Position numbers and translations under genes: made by a program | Notes under the pieces: model-generated | Databases searched by the model: none | The model's input: the letters and a program-made list of their open reading frames with translations, nothing else | Told to the model about the DNA's origin: nothing | NCBI RefSeq assembly: GCF_965139615.1 | Contig: NZ_CBCSIQ010000002.1 | Location: 1-64,000 of the forward strand | Source: Kerstersia similis | GTDB lineage: Bacteria; Pseudomonadota; Gammaproteobacteria; Burkholderiales; Burkholderiaceae_B | Direction: 5' to 3' | Length of the DNA: 64,000 bases | Shown here: positions 25,459 through 34,496 of the stretch, in pieces | How positions within the stretch are numbered: position 1 is the first letter of the stretch | Layout: each line of letters opens with the position of its first letter

Positions 25459-27174
25459 ATGTACATTTACGATGAAATAGATCAACAGCTGGTCGAGCAG
25501 CGTGTCACGCAGTTCGCGGACCAGACCCGCCGCTTTCTGGCCAATGAACTGACAGAAGACGAATTCCGCGTCTTGCGATTGCAGAACGGCTTGTATGTGC
25601 AACGCCATGCACCCATGCTGCGCGTTGCCATTCCTTATGGCATGCTGGCATCGCGCCAGCTGCGCAAACTGGCCTTCATTGCGCGCAAATATGACAGGGG
25701 CTACGGGCATTTCAGCACGCGCCAGAACATACAGTTCAACTGGCCCAAACTGGAAACCGTGCCGGAAATCCTGGGCGAACTGGCCACGGTGCAAATGCAC
25801 GCCATTCAAACCAGCGGCAACTGCATTCGCAATACCACCACGGATCACTTTGCCGGCATTGCGCCCGATGAACTGGTCAACCCACTGGTCTGGTGTGAAA
25901 TCATTCGCCAATGGTCCACACTGCACCCGGAATTTGCCTTCTTGCCGCGCAAGTTCAAGATCGCCGTCAGTGGTGCAGTCGTTGACCGGGCTGCCGTTGG
26001 CGTGCATGACATCGGCTTGCAGGCTGTCGAACAAGATGGTGAAATCGGTTTCAGGGTCTGGATCGGCGGCGGCATGGGGCGCACCCCCATCGTCGGCAAA
26101 CTGGTCAAGCCCTTTGTCGCCTGGTACGACTTGCTGACCTACCTGCAGGCCGCGCTGCGCGTCTATAACCTGCATGGCCGGCGCGACAACAAATACAAAG
26201 CCCGCATCAAGATTCTGGTCAAAGACCTGGGTGTCGAAGCCTATGCGGAACAAGTGGAAGAACAATGGCGGCACATCCGTGGCGGCCCGGACACCATTCC
26301 CCAGGCAGAACTGGATCGCATCGCAGCGCGTTTCACCTGGCCCGCCTATGAAACGCTGAGCACACAGGCCGGCATTCATGATGCCCAGGCTCAGGCGCAC
26401 CCCTTGTTTGCACGCTGGCTGCGCACCAATGTCCACCCGCACAAAGTACCGGGTTATGCAGCCGTCACCGTATCGCTCAAAGCCACCGGCATTCCTCCGG
26501 GGGACATCACCGCGGACCAAATGGACTATGTGGCCGACCTGGCCGATGAATATGGCTTTGGCGAACTGCGGGTATCGCATGAACAGAACCTGATCCTGGC
26601 CGATGTGCGGCATGATCGCCTCTTCGAACTCTGGCAACAGCTGCGCGAACAAAACCTGGCAACGCCCAACATCGGCTTGCTGACCAACATCATCGCCTGT
26701 CCTGGGGGAGATTTCTGTGCATTGGCCAATGCCGTATCCATCCCCGTTGCCGAGGCCATCCAACAGCGTTTCGACAATCTCGACTACCTGTACGACATAG
26801 GCGAACTGGATCTGAACATCTCCGGCTGCATCAACTCCTGCGGCCACCACCACGTGGGCCACATCGGCATCCTGGGCGTGGATAAGGCCGGGGAAGAATG
26901 GTATCAAGTCACGCTGGGTGGCCGCCAGAGCGGCGCCGGTGGGTTGGCGGATGGCGGGGCGGCCATAGGCAAAATCATCGGCCCATCCTTTGCCCGTGAA
27001 CATGTTCCCATTGTCGTGGAACGGCTGGTGGAAACCTATCTTTCATCGCGTGACAGCGAAGCCGAACGCTTCATTGATGTGGTGGAACGCCTAGGCATTG
27101 CGCCGTTCAAGGAACATGTCTATGCCGACCCCACGTTGAACCCCAAGAAAACCGCAGGAGCCGTCCATGCCTGA
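25459..27174 (+). CDS. cysI: Nitrite/sulfite reductase, siroheme [4Fe-4S] protein
   Basis: A 571-residue member of the siroheme sulfite/nitrite reductase family, most likely the assimilatory sulfite reductase haemoprotein. It has two ferredoxin-like half domains and the cluster ligands C414 and C420 (CPGGDFC, C-x5-C) and C457 and C461 (CINSC, C-x3-C), with the GHHHVGHIGILG sequence after them. The RQNIQFNW siroheme-contact motif is around residue 90. Start ATG 25459 (MYIYDEIDQQ) is preferred over a frame opening at 25342. The DUF934 gene overlaps its end. No CysJ flavoprotein follows, as usual in this group. Confidence 0.92.
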   Translation: MYIYDEIDQQLVEQRVTQFADQTRRFLANELTEDEFRVLRLQNGLYVQRHAPMLRVAIPYGMLASRQLRKLAFIARKYDRGYGHFSTRQNIQFNWPKLETVPEILGELATVQMHAIQTSGNCIRNTTTDHFAGIAPDELVNPLVWCEIIRQWSTLHPEFAFLPRKFKIAVSGAVVDRAAVGVHDIGLQAVEQDGEIGFRVWIGGGMGRTPIVGKLVKPFVAWYDLLTYLQAALRVYNLHGRRDNKYKARIKILVKDLGVEAYAEQVEEQWRHIRGGPDTIPQAELDRIAARFTWPAYETLSTQAGIHDAQAQAHPLFARWLRTNVHPHKVPGYAAVTVSLKATGIPPGDITADQMDYVADLADEYGFGELRVSHEQNLILADVRHDRLFELWQQLREQNLATPNIGLLTNIIACPGGDFCALANAVSIPVAEAIQQRFDNLDYLYDIGELDLNISGCINSCGHHHVGHIGILGVDKAGEEWYQVTLGGRQSGAGGLADGGAAIGKIIGPSFAREHVPIVVERLVETYLSSRDSEAERFIDVVERLGIAPFKEHVYADPTLNPKKTAGAVHA

Positions 27175-27769
27175 TCAAGTCGCAGAAAATGTCGTCGTGG
27201 AGGCCTTGCCCGACGCTGCCCCTGGCGCAGTCAGAACTGCTGCTGCCGGGCAGCAGCAAGCCCACCTGATTTATCACGGGCAGCTGGTGGACAACGACGC
27301 CAGGCTGTATGAAGCCGGTGATGCAGAAACTGCCCTGCCAGCGGATGAACCTGGCTGGCTGGTGCGGCTGCCCGTATGGCTGGCAAACCAGGCCGAGGCA
27401 AAAAACCGCCAGCACCCATTGGGCATATGGATAGCACCGGATGATGACATCGCCAGCCTGCCGGGCGCGGAAAACGCGGCCATCGACCCGCAAGGCATCT
27501 GGCTACTGGCCATCGACTTCCCGCAATACACGGACGGCCGAGGCTATTCCTTCGCGCAGATATTGCGTAATCAATACGGATGGAAAGGGCAATTGCGCGC
27601 GGTGGGGGATGTGATGATAGACACCATTCACTACCAGGCGCGTTGTGGCTTTGACAGCTTTCTGGTCAAACCCGGCCATGATCCGCAGCTGGCCTTGAAG
27701 GCTTTCCAGGCGTTTACGGTGCGGTATCAGCGGTCTTATCCGGCTGCGGAGACTATGGCTATAAACTAA
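27167..27769 (+). CDS. DUF934 protein linked to sulfite reductase
   Basis: A 200-residue DUF934-family protein, with GIWIAPDDD, LLAIDFPQYTDGRGYSFAQILRNQYGW and GFDSFLVKPG. Members almost always follow a CysI-like reductase in proteobacteria and are thought to support sulfate/sulfite assimilation, possibly electron delivery; the biochemical role is not established. The first about 30 residues are an Ala-rich variable leader. It overlaps the reductase gene by eight bases. Sequence composition changes sharply to AT-rich right after its stop. Confidence 0.87.
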   Translation: MPDQVAENVVVEALPDAAPGAVRTAAAGQQQAHLIYHGQLVDNDARLYEAGDAETALPADEPGWLVRLPVWLANQAEAKNRQHPLGIWIAPDDDIASLPGAENAAIDPQGIWLLAIDFPQYTDGRGYSFAQILRNQYGWKGQLRAVGDVMIDTIHYQARCGFDSFLVKPGHDPQLALKAFQAFTVRYQRSYPAAETMAIN

Positions 27770-27798
27770 TAAAATTTTCTGGAGAGCAGGGTAATGAA

Positions 27799-28359
27799 TT
27801 AAATCTCATCGTAGGTGGGATTTAATTCCCACTCGGATCTAAGAATTGCGACAACTGATCGCCCTTTTATTTCTCCGTGTGAGTAAACATCATCTTTAAG
27901 AAAGCCCTCCACAGACCAGCCTATTTTTTTTACCGAATTGTGTGCCTTGTGATTGTGGCCTAATTGATAACCGTACACTCTATTAAGACCGAGTTCGATG
28001 AAGCCATAATTTGTAAGCAGTTTGTAAGCTTCCCGACCATAGCCCCCCGACCAGAAATCCCTGCCGATAAAAATATACAGCTCTGCTTTTTTTGTAGTAC
28101 GGTCAATATTTATATAACCAGCAAATCCAATGGTATTGCCTTCTGTATCTACAATGGCGAAATCCATTCTATTGGAAACTAACAAATTTTTTGAAAACCA
28201 TGCCTCTGTTTTTGCCAATGAGGTAGGGTAGTCGAAATTTAGGGTCGCTTGTACTGCTTCGTCATTGATATATTCAACCCGTTTTTCTAAATGTTTTTTT
28301 TCTAGTGGCGTTAGTTTTATACGTGAACCTTGAAGGATATTCCTTTGAGTGCTAGTCAT
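27799..28359 (-). CDS. GNAT family N-acyltransferase (RimJ/RimL type)
   Basis: A 186-residue GNAT acyltransferase of the RimJ/RimL-like group: N-terminal IKLTPLEKKHLEKRVEYIND, central IVDTEGNTIGFAGYINID strands, the acyl-CoA pyrophosphate loop FWSGGYGREAYKLLTNYGF and RVYGYQLGHNHKAHNSVKKIGW. Its codons are much more AT-rich than the cysI side. It is the last gene of a minus-strand polysaccharide group after a PglC-type transferase, so a likely job is acylating an aminosugar made by CapD and DegT, the step done by PglD in Campylobacter. That role is inferred from context; it is not a PglD homologue. Confidence 0.82.
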   Translation of the reverse strand: MTSTQRNILQGSRIKLTPLEKKHLEKRVEYINDEAVQATLNFDYPTSLAKTEAWFSKNLLVSNRMDFAIVDTEGNTIGFAGYINIDRTTKKAELYIFIGRDFWSGGYGREAYKLLTNYGFIELGLNRVYGYQLGHNHKAHNSVKKIGWSVEGFLKDDVYSHGEIKGRSVVAILRSEWELNPTYDEI

Positions 28360-28398
28360 GTGTATTATTCTCTTTGGGTAAAGTACGCGGTTCTCTTT

Positions 28399-29061
28399 TT
28401 AAAAGAGGTTGTTTTTAGATGGTGTGTTGGTGGAGGCTGTTTGAGAGGCGCTTTGATTCATCTGGGCGCGTCTTTCTTCGCTGAGTTTTTTATATACTGA
28501 CGAAGGTACAACCACAACTCCTTCGCGTTTAAATACTTGATATACGGTTTTGACGATTATTTTTATATCTAGTGACATCGTTCGGGTGTTAACGTACACA
28601 ATGTCATAAGCAAGTCTATCATTCCAGGTTGTTGCATTGCGACCATTAATTTGTGCTAGGCCCGTGATTCCCGGGCGAACGTGATGTCGACGCATCTCTT
28701 CAGGGGTATAGTATTCTAGATACTCTAGTAGTAAAGGTCTGGGGCCAACTATACTCATATTTCCCTTTAGAACATTCCAAAGTTCGGGCAATTCATCCAA
28801 GCTTGTTGAACGCAAGAAGCGACCGAAGGGTGTTATTCTTTCCGAATCAGGCAAAGGGTTTCCATTGCGGTCACAAGCGTCTCGCATTGTGCGGAATTTT
28901 ATCATTTTGAATGGCTTTCCAGCTAATCCTGGGCGTACTTGTTGAAATAAAACAGGAGAGCCGAGTTTGCGTTTAACTTGCCAGCCAATGATGATTAGGA
29001 AGGGGGAAAGAAAAATTAATGCAGTAGCGGATACAAATATATCGAAGGTACGTTTGATCAT
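28399..29061 (-). CDS. Monotopic phosphoglycosyl transferase (PglC/WcaJ-type sugar transferase)
   Basis: A 220-residue short-form bacterial sugar transferase. It moves a phospho-sugar from UDP-sugar to undecaprenyl phosphate and so starts polymer or glycan synthesis. The re-entrant membrane helix is at residues about 3-25 (KRTFDIFVSATALIFLSPF). Catalytic-core motifs are VLFQQVRPGLAGKPFKMIKFRTM, STSLDELPELWNVLKGNMS and VGPRPLL, then RPGITGLAQINGRN. The absence of the long membrane/CoA-binding-like half places it with PglC, which fits the CapD/DegT aminosugar genes beside it. ATG 29061 chosen; a frame opening at 29100 adds 13 residues. Confidence 0.92.
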   Translation of the reverse strand: MIKRTFDIFVSATALIFLSPFLIIIGWQVKRKLGSPVLFQQVRPGLAGKPFKMIKFRTMRDACDRNGNPLPDSERITPFGRFLRSTSLDELPELWNVLKGNMSIVGPRPLLLEYLEYYTPEEMRRHHVRPGITGLAQINGRNATTWNDRLAYDIVYVNTRTMSLDIKIIVKTVYQVFKREGVVVVPSSVYKKLSEERRAQMNQSASQTASTNTPSKNNLF

Positions 29062-29156
29062 CAATGTCGCCTCTTGCGTGAAATGCTTCACCAAAAGCAT
29101 ATGGAATATGTCATTTAATCGGAAATGACGGCAATGAATAGGTGCTCAAGTGGGGC

Positions 29157-30059
29157 TTACTGAACGTTAGAGGTAAGTAGATTAATTAATCCACCAGTAT
29201 GTAAAAAAAGGATTTTTTTATATTGAAATATTGATGAGTTTTTTATTATTGACATCATTCCAAAAAAAGCTTTGGCAGTGTATGTTGGATCTAGAATGAG
29301 GCCGGTTTGTTGAGCGACATCTTTTATTAGTGCACTTAATTCTGGTGAATGTTTTTCATATCCACCAAATGTCCATGCATCATGGAAGAGTACTTCCCGT
29401 TCGATTGGGTGCTGAATTCCTAAATGGACACGAGTTTCCATGTAAGAGTCATGGATCACTGCTTTTGCACGACCAGCTGTACGGGCTACCGAAATGCCTA
29501 TGACTTTTGTATTCCATTGGCGTAAGTCTAGTCCAGCCATTAGTCCTGCTTGTGTTGTGCCAGTTCCACTAGCAAGAAAGATGTAATCAGGCTCTTCTGG
29601 AAGTTCCTTAATTGCATCGACATATGCAAGAGAACCTTCTAGGCAGTGGCCTCCTCCAGGAATAATAACTGGGGTTTTGTTCGCGTCTATGAGTGCGGAG
29701 CTAATTTCTTCAATTTTTTTTGCTATCTGATCTGCATGGACTATATGGATACTTGCACCAGCTATTTTTGAGATTAAATAGTTGCCTTGTGCACATATAT
29801 GATTGCCATCTTGGGCGTCTGAGTGTAATACGAGATGGCATTCGTATTTATGCTTTGCTGCCATTAATGCACATACACGAGCATGGTTAGACTGCAGACC
29901 GCCATTTGTTATAATAACTGGGTTTTTAGTGGCATGGATATTGGAAAATATTTTTTGTGTCTTCCTGCCTTTATTTCCGCCGCCGGCTATCGGATATAAG
30001 TCATCTCTTTTGACATGAATCTGAATGCCTTGGTAAGTTATTTTTTCAAGAGGCGTCAT
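29157..30059 (-). CDS. PLP enzyme of the ACC deaminase / D-cysteine desulfhydrase family
   Basis: A 300-residue fold type II PLP enzyme. It has the PLP Lys in GGGNKGRKTQK (about residue 30), the reactive-Ser loop NGGLQSNHAR, the phosphate-binding SGTGTTQAGL, an active-site Tyr in LDPTYTAKAFFGM and LHTGGLINL at the end. These match ACC deaminase and D-cysteine desulfhydrase. Such enzymes deaminate or eliminate from small amino acids. In a polysaccharide locus it may make or trim an amino-acid substituent used by the neighbouring ATP-grasp ligase; this is speculation. AT-rich like its neighbours. Confidence 0.82.
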   Translation of the reverse strand: MTPLEKITYQGIQIHVKRDDLYPIAGGGNKGRKTQKIFSNIHATKNPVIITNGGLQSNHARVCALMAAKHKYECHLVLHSDAQDGNHICAQGNYLISKIAGASIHIVHADQIAKKIEEISSALIDANKTPVIIPGGGHCLEGSLAYVDAIKELPEEPDYIFLASGTGTTQAGLMAGLDLRQWNTKVIGISVARTAGRAKAVIHDSYMETRVHLGIQHPIEREVLFHDAWTFGGYEKHSPELSALIKDVAQQTGLILDPTYTAKAFFGMMSIIKNSSIFQYKKILFLHTGGLINLLTSNVQ

Positions 30060-30118
30060 GATTTAAATATATGTGTATGTGCTGTACGCAAATATGTATT
30101 TTTATTTACTGAGAGTAT

Positions 30119-31126
30119 TTATTGGTTGGGAAACTTAACAATGGTGTCACATTTTGTATAGGTGTAGTCTGTGTTGTACTTATATGCTTTTGATTTATTG
30201 GTTACGCTGTCAGCGGTTAATAAAAGACTGATATGATTGGCGCCTGCGTAATGAGTAAAAGGATATCCGCCACCAAATCGCGGATTTAGTTCAAGAAAAT
30301 ATAACTTGCCGTCTCTCTCTAAGACATCGCAGTCCAAATTTCCAATGTGTTTAAGTGTTTGGGCTATTTTTTTTACTGGATCATCAAATCTCTCGTCTTT
30401 GATTGGGGTGGATTTGTCTGTTTCGCCTGAACGCATAGCTAATTTTTTCTTGCTGCAATATCCAATATATTCGGAATTTAGGCTATTGAGTATATCTATT
30501 CCATATTCTTGTCCTTCGATGAATTCTTGAATTATTACACTATTGTCAGGGCTAAAATGATTGAGTATGCTGTTTTTTACGGCTTCAATGCATGTTTGGT
30601 ATGCGCTATCTAGCTCGCTGGCTGCGCTAACTTTGATTATTGAAATGGATGCACTCCCCCAGCGCGGCTTAATTATTAGGGGGAAGTGTATTGTGTCTTT
30701 TTTTAATGCCTCTTTGGCCTCTCCTAAGCTGATGTAGGTTTTGGGAGAGGGTATTCCACATTGTTCGAAAAATTCATGGGTTTTGTACTTGTCTGCAGCA
30801 ATTTCGATTGCATCACGATTGGATACTACAGCAATGGCTCCGGATTTTTGTTTTATTATTTCTTTGTTCTCGGCTAGAAGGGCCAGTTCCAGATCATTTA
30901 CGGAAAAAATATAATTTATCTTTTCGGTTAGGCAGATTTCGATTAGCTGGTTGATGTAATCTGGATGGCTGACAGAATGGCAAAGGATAGATTTGTCGCA
31001 TGCTGCTAAAGCAGGTGCATAAGGTGACATATCTGTGCCGATTATTGATCCCGTTGAGCCTACAAAGTCTTTGAAAAATTCGACTAAATAATGTCGACGG
31101 CCAGCACAAGTAATAAGAATGTTCAT
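30119..31126 (-). CDS. ATP-grasp ligase of a polysaccharide locus
   Basis: A 335-residue ATP-grasp protein of the carbamoyl-phosphate-synthase-like type. A Rossmann-like pre-domain (MNILITCAGRRHYLVEFF, IIGTDMSPYAPAL) is followed by the ATP-grasp domain: FPLIIKPRWGSAS, a specificity strand VIIQEFIEGQEYGIDIL and the metal-binding FLELNPRFGGGYPF. Such enzymes join a carboxylate to an amine through an acyl phosphate. Here the amine could be the 4-amino group made by the DegT aminotransferase and the carboxylate an amino acid; both are inferred from context. It lies between the PLP enzyme and the CapD gene on the same strand. Confidence 0.85.
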   Translation of the reverse strand: MNILITCAGRRHYLVEFFKDFVGSTGSIIGTDMSPYAPALAACDKSILCHSVSHPDYINQLIEICLTEKINYIFSVNDLELALLAENKEIIKQKSGAIAVVSNRDAIEIAADKYKTHEFFEQCGIPSPKTYISLGEAKEALKKDTIHFPLIIKPRWGSASISIIKVSAASELDSAYQTCIEAVKNSILNHFSPDNSVIIQEFIEGQEYGIDILNSLNSEYIGYCSKKKLAMRSGETDKSTPIKDERFDDPVKKIAQTLKHIGNLDCDVLERDGKLYFLELNPRFGGGYPFTHYAGANHISLLLTADSVTNKSKAYKYNTDYTYTKCDTIVKFPNQ

Positions 31127-31146
31127 TTTTAATTTTCTGTGAAAAT

Positions 31147-32994
31147 CTATATTGAATTATTGGGGGTGTACTCTGGAATCCATTGTTTTAGTGTTGCTCG
31201 AACTTCGTCATCACTCATGGGGGTATGTTGCTCATACCATTCCAGCAAGAAGTTAAAGAGTGTTGCGGGGGTCTGTCTAGCTCGGGCAATACGCAGCTTT
31301 GGATGCGTGGTTTCCAATGTTTCTTCAGCATCAGCTAGTAGCTCTTCGTATAATTTTTCGCCTGGACGCAAACCGGTGAACTCAATGCCTATTTGTTCCT
31401 CCGTCAATCCCGCCAGACGAATCATATTACGCGCCATATCGGTAATTTTTACCGGTTCACCCATATCAAGTACAAAGACCTCGCCACCTTTCCCCATGGC
31501 GGAGGCTTGCAGTACTAATTGCGCGGCCTCGGGAATAGACATGAAGTAGCGTGTGATGTCAGGGTGCGTGACAGTGATGGGGCCACCCGATTCAATTTGC
31601 TGCTTGAATTTCGGGATAACACTGCCGGTACTGCCCAGCACATTGCCGAAACGTACCATCTGGAAAATGGTTTGATTATCCGGGCAAGTTTGTAGATCCA
31701 GGCAGGTCATTTCTGCCATGCGCTTGGTGGCACCCATCACGTTGGTAGGATTCACCGCTTTATCTGTAGAAATCAGCACAAAACGCTTGACGCCGTGGGT
31801 TTGCGCAAGACGCGCAACAGTCAGCGTACCGAAGACGTTGTTGCGGACGGCTTGCCAAGCATTACGCTGCTCCATCAGGGGAACGTGTTTGTATGCCGCT
31901 GCATGAAAAACGACTTCAGGTTTGTATTCAGTGAAAATCTGATCCATGCGCACCTCATCCTTGATATCGGCGGCCAGCGGCACGATTTCAATTTCTGAAC
32001 GGTGGGTACGGAACCATTGCTCAATGGTATAGAGTGCAAACTCACTGGCTTCCACCAGCAAGATCTGGGCAGGGTGGAAGCGAGCCAATTGCCGGCACAA
32101 TTCGCTTCCGATGGAACCTCCCGCGCCAGTGACGAGAATACGCCGACCAGCCAAAAGAGTGCTGACATTTTCGTCGTCGATCTTGACGGCTTCCCGGCCC
32201 AGCAAATCTTCTACTTTAACTGGCCGCATGCTGTTGATGGCAACGCGCCCACTCATCAGTTCCGACAGGCTGGGAATTGTCAGCACGGTGGCGCGTGCGG
32301 AAGTGGCGGTCTGAGTGATGTGTTGAAATGCTTCGCGATTGGCAGTGGGAATGGCAATGATCACATGCCGTGCATCATAACGAGCCAGTATCTCGGGCAA
32401 ATTTTCCGTTGCACCTTCAACAAGATAACCATGCAGCTCTTTGCCGTGCATGGCCGGATTATCATCGACGAGCGCAACTACGTTCCATTCGTTGCTGCGT
32501 TGTAGCTCTTTCACCATCAAGGCGCCTGCGGCACCAGCACCCACAATGACGACTGGCTTGCCTGAGCCCTCGCCAGCTTTGCGTTCCATGCTGGCTTCAC
32601 GGTACATGCGCCAGGCGACACGGCCCCCCCCCATGATCAGCAACAGCAGGATGGGGTACAGAAAGATGACCGATCGGGGAACCAGATGCTGCTCTGTAGG
32701 GGAAAAAACAGTTGTAAGCAGGAGCACAACGGTAGGAACCAAAACCGCTTTGATAACGCGTTTCAAATCAGGTAGGCTGGCAAAAATCCAGATGCCGCGG
32801 TACAGGCCTGCGTAACGGCACACGATGAGCTGTATAACCAGCAGTATCAATAAACCGACCAAAATCGGCGTATTTTGATCCGAGGGCCACTCGAAATTGA
32901 AGCGCAATAAGTAGGCGCCCAGCCAGGCCAGGACGACGGCAATAAGGTCAAAAGCGACAGCGCTGAGCGCGCGCAGGCGTACGGGAGAGATCAT
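31147..32994 (-). CDS. Membrane-bound nucleoside-diphosphate-sugar 4,6-dehydratase (CapD/WbpM/PglF)
   Basis: A 615-residue protein of the long CapD/WbpM/PglF type. Four membrane helices occupy about residues 10-115, a CoA-binding-like Rossmann domain about 140-270, and a short-chain dehydrogenase domain the rest (ILVTGAGGSIGSELCRQL, VFHAAAYKHVPLME, ISTDKAVNPTNVMGATKR). PglF/WbpM turn UDP-GlcNAc into UDP-4-keto-6-deoxy-GlcNAc, the substrate for the DegT aminotransferase next door. The gene is more GC-rich than the AT-rich genes downstream. A 20-base gap separates it from the ATP-grasp gene. Confidence 0.93.
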   Translation of the reverse strand: MISPVRLRALSAVAFDLIAVVLAWLGAYLLRFNFEWPSDQNTPILVGLLILLVIQLIVCRYAGLYRGIWIFASLPDLKRVIKAVLVPTVVLLLTTVFSPTEQHLVPRSVIFLYPILLLLIMGGGRVAWRMYREASMERKAGEGSGKPVVIVGAGAAGALMVKELQRSNEWNVVALVDDNPAMHGKELHGYLVEGATENLPEILARYDARHVIIAIPTANREAFQHITQTATSARATVLTIPSLSELMSGRVAINSMRPVKVEDLLGREAVKIDDENVSTLLAGRRILVTGAGGSIGSELCRQLARFHPAQILLVEASEFALYTIEQWFRTHRSEIEIVPLAADIKDEVRMDQIFTEYKPEVVFHAAAYKHVPLMEQRNAWQAVRNNVFGTLTVARLAQTHGVKRFVLISTDKAVNPTNVMGATKRMAEMTCLDLQTCPDNQTIFQMVRFGNVLGSTGSVIPKFKQQIESGGPITVTHPDITRYFMSIPEAAQLVLQASAMGKGGEVFVLDMGEPVKITDMARNMIRLAGLTEEQIGIEFTGLRPGEKLYEELLADAEETLETTHPKLRIARARQTPATLFNFLLEWYEQHTPMSDDEVRATLKQWIPEYTPNNSI

Positions 32995-33320
32995 GCGGCG
33001 AAGGAAAGGAAACTCAAGGAAGCCATCAAAAACAGCAGAAAAAATCCTGTTAATCCGGTTTTAACTAGGGATTGTCGCATACCTGCCAATATGTTACGCA
33101 ATTTTGCTATTCTAAGTGCGTATTGTCTTGTTCAGGTGAGAATAAAAACCCAGTGAAGTTATACCTTGATGACGCTGAAACGGGCCGTATTCACTCCGGC
33201 ACACGGCGGATACAAGCTAGTGTGCCAGAGGAAAAAACGTGTTACATCACTAGGACGGGGGATGCGGGATTCACCGTGTCTGGCAAAATCCCGCTACCTT
33301 TGTCCGATGAAGGTAACAGC
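32995..33320. other. Intergenic stretch between degT-like and capD-like genes
   Basis: This 326-base gap has no convincing gene; a 143-codon plus-strand frame crossing it runs antisense into the aminotransferase gene. It holds the hairpin listed at 33266-33296 just past the aminotransferase stop and presumably the promoter of the CapD-type gene, but I see no clear -35/-10 pair. Confidence 0.5.
33266..33296 (-). terminator. Hairpin downstream of the aminotransferase gene
   Basis: GCGGGATT (33266-33273) and AATCCCGC (33289-33296) form a perfect 8-bp stem with a 15-base loop, 25 bases beyond the aminotransferase stop. No T-run follows on the minus strand, so termination is only possible, not shown. 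Confidence 0.3.
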
Positions 33321-34496
33321 CTAGGCCGTTGCTTGTTGTACGACCGACGTAATCACTTCATTGGTGAGAGCGATATTCGCGTCAGTCAATGTTGGGTGCA
33401 CCAGGAACATCATGCTGGTTTCCCCCAGGGCTTTAGCGACAGGCAGGCTCTCCTTGGGGCGCCAAGGCGTACCATCAAAGGCTTTTTCCAGGTAAACCTC
33501 TGAACAAGAACCCGAATAGGCGGGCACGCCCGCTGCATTGATTTCATGCAAAATGCGGTCGCGATTCCAATCTGCCTTCAAGGCCTGCGGTTCGACAAAA
33601 ACGTAAGTTTTATAGGCTGCATGGGTGATGTGCGCGGGCACTTCCGGCACGCGCAGCGCAGGCAGCTTTCGAGCGTTGTTCCAGATGCGGTTGGCGTATT
33701 CAAGCCGAGTGCGGTGCCAGGCGGGCATACGCTTGAGCTGGATGCGGCCGATCACCGCCTGCATTTCCAGCATGCGCCAGTTTGTTCCGAAGCTTTCATG
33801 CAGCCAACGGAAGCCTGGCGGGTGCTGGCGGTTATAAACCGCGTCCCAGGATTTCCCGTGGTCTTTATAAGACCACATCTTCTTCCAAAGGGCTTCATCA
33901 TTTGTCGTGACCATGCCACCTTCGCCGCCGGTAGTCATGATTTTGTCCTGGCAGAAAGACCAGGCACTGACATGGCCGATAGAACCAACAGGCTTGCCAC
34001 GGTACAGGGCGCCGTGTGCTTGTGCGCAGTCTTCAATCACATACAAGCCGTGCTTGTCTGCCAGAGCCATGATGTCATCCATCTCGCACGGCCAGCCAGC
34101 CAGATGTACCGTAATGATGGCCTTGGTACGCGGAGAGAGTACGGCTGCGATGGTTGCAGAGGAAATATTCTGCGTATCCGGATCGACGTCAGCAAAGACC
34201 GGAGTTGCGCCGGTATTGACAATAGACGACACGGAAGCCAGGAAGGTACGGGATGTAACGATGACCTCGTCCCCGACACCGATACCCAACGCAATCAAGG
34301 CGACATCCAGAGCTACGGTACCGTTGGTCATTGCTACCGCATGGCTGGTACCTGCCCAGACGGCAAATTCTTTTTCGAATTCACGGGTTTCCTGGCCCGT
34401 CCAGTAGTTGACCTTGTTAGAGAGCAAAACTTGTCGCACAGCATCTGCTTCGTCTTCCGTGAAGCTGGGCCATGGAGGGAAAGGAGTGTTAAGCAT
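33321..34496 (-). CDS. DegT/DnrJ/EryC1/StrS aminotransferase (sugar 4-aminotransferase)
   Basis: A 391-residue fold type I PLP enzyme of the DegT/StrS family that aminates keto-sugar nucleotides. PLP Lys is K185 in WSFCQDKIMTTGGEGG; TNGTVALDVAL and VIEDCAQAHGA are the cofactor-binding loops. With the CapD/PglF-type dehydratase it should give UDP-4-amino-4,6-dideoxy-N-acetylhexosamine, the bacillosamine/QuiNAc4N-type precursor, as PglE does. The C-terminus (GSCSEVYLEKAFDG) is typical for the subgroup. It starts the minus-strand aminosugar group and faces the plus-strand ugd gene across a long intergenic region. Confidence 0.93.
   Translation of the reverse strand: MLNTPFPPWPSFTEDEADAVRQVLLSNKVNYWTGQETREFEKEFAVWAGTSHAVAMTNGTVALDVALIALGIGVGDEVIVTSRTFLASVSSIVNTGATPVFADVDPDTQNISSATIAAVLSPRTKAIITVHLAGWPCEMDDIMALADKHGLYVIEDCAQAHGALYRGKPVGSIGHVSAWSFCQDKIMTTGGEGGMVTTNDEALWKKMWSYKDHGKSWDAVYNRQHPPGFRWLHESFGTNWRMLEMQAVIGRIQLKRMPAWHRTRLEYANRIWNNARKLPALRVPEVPAHITHAAYKTYVFVEPQALKADWNRDRILHEINAAGVPAYSGSCSEVYLEKAFDGTPWRPKESLPVAKALGETSMMFLVHPTLTDANIALTNEVITSVVQQATA

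Noticed and set aside
25345..27003. 552-codon minus-strand open frame
   Set aside because: It is antisense to the clearly recognised siroheme reductase; the GC-rich codon pattern of that gene keeps the opposite strand open. No domain is recognisable.
33072..33503. 143-codon plus-strand frame between capD-like and degT-like genes
   Set aside because: Its second half is antisense to the aminotransferase, and the first half has no recognisable sequence or ribosome site.
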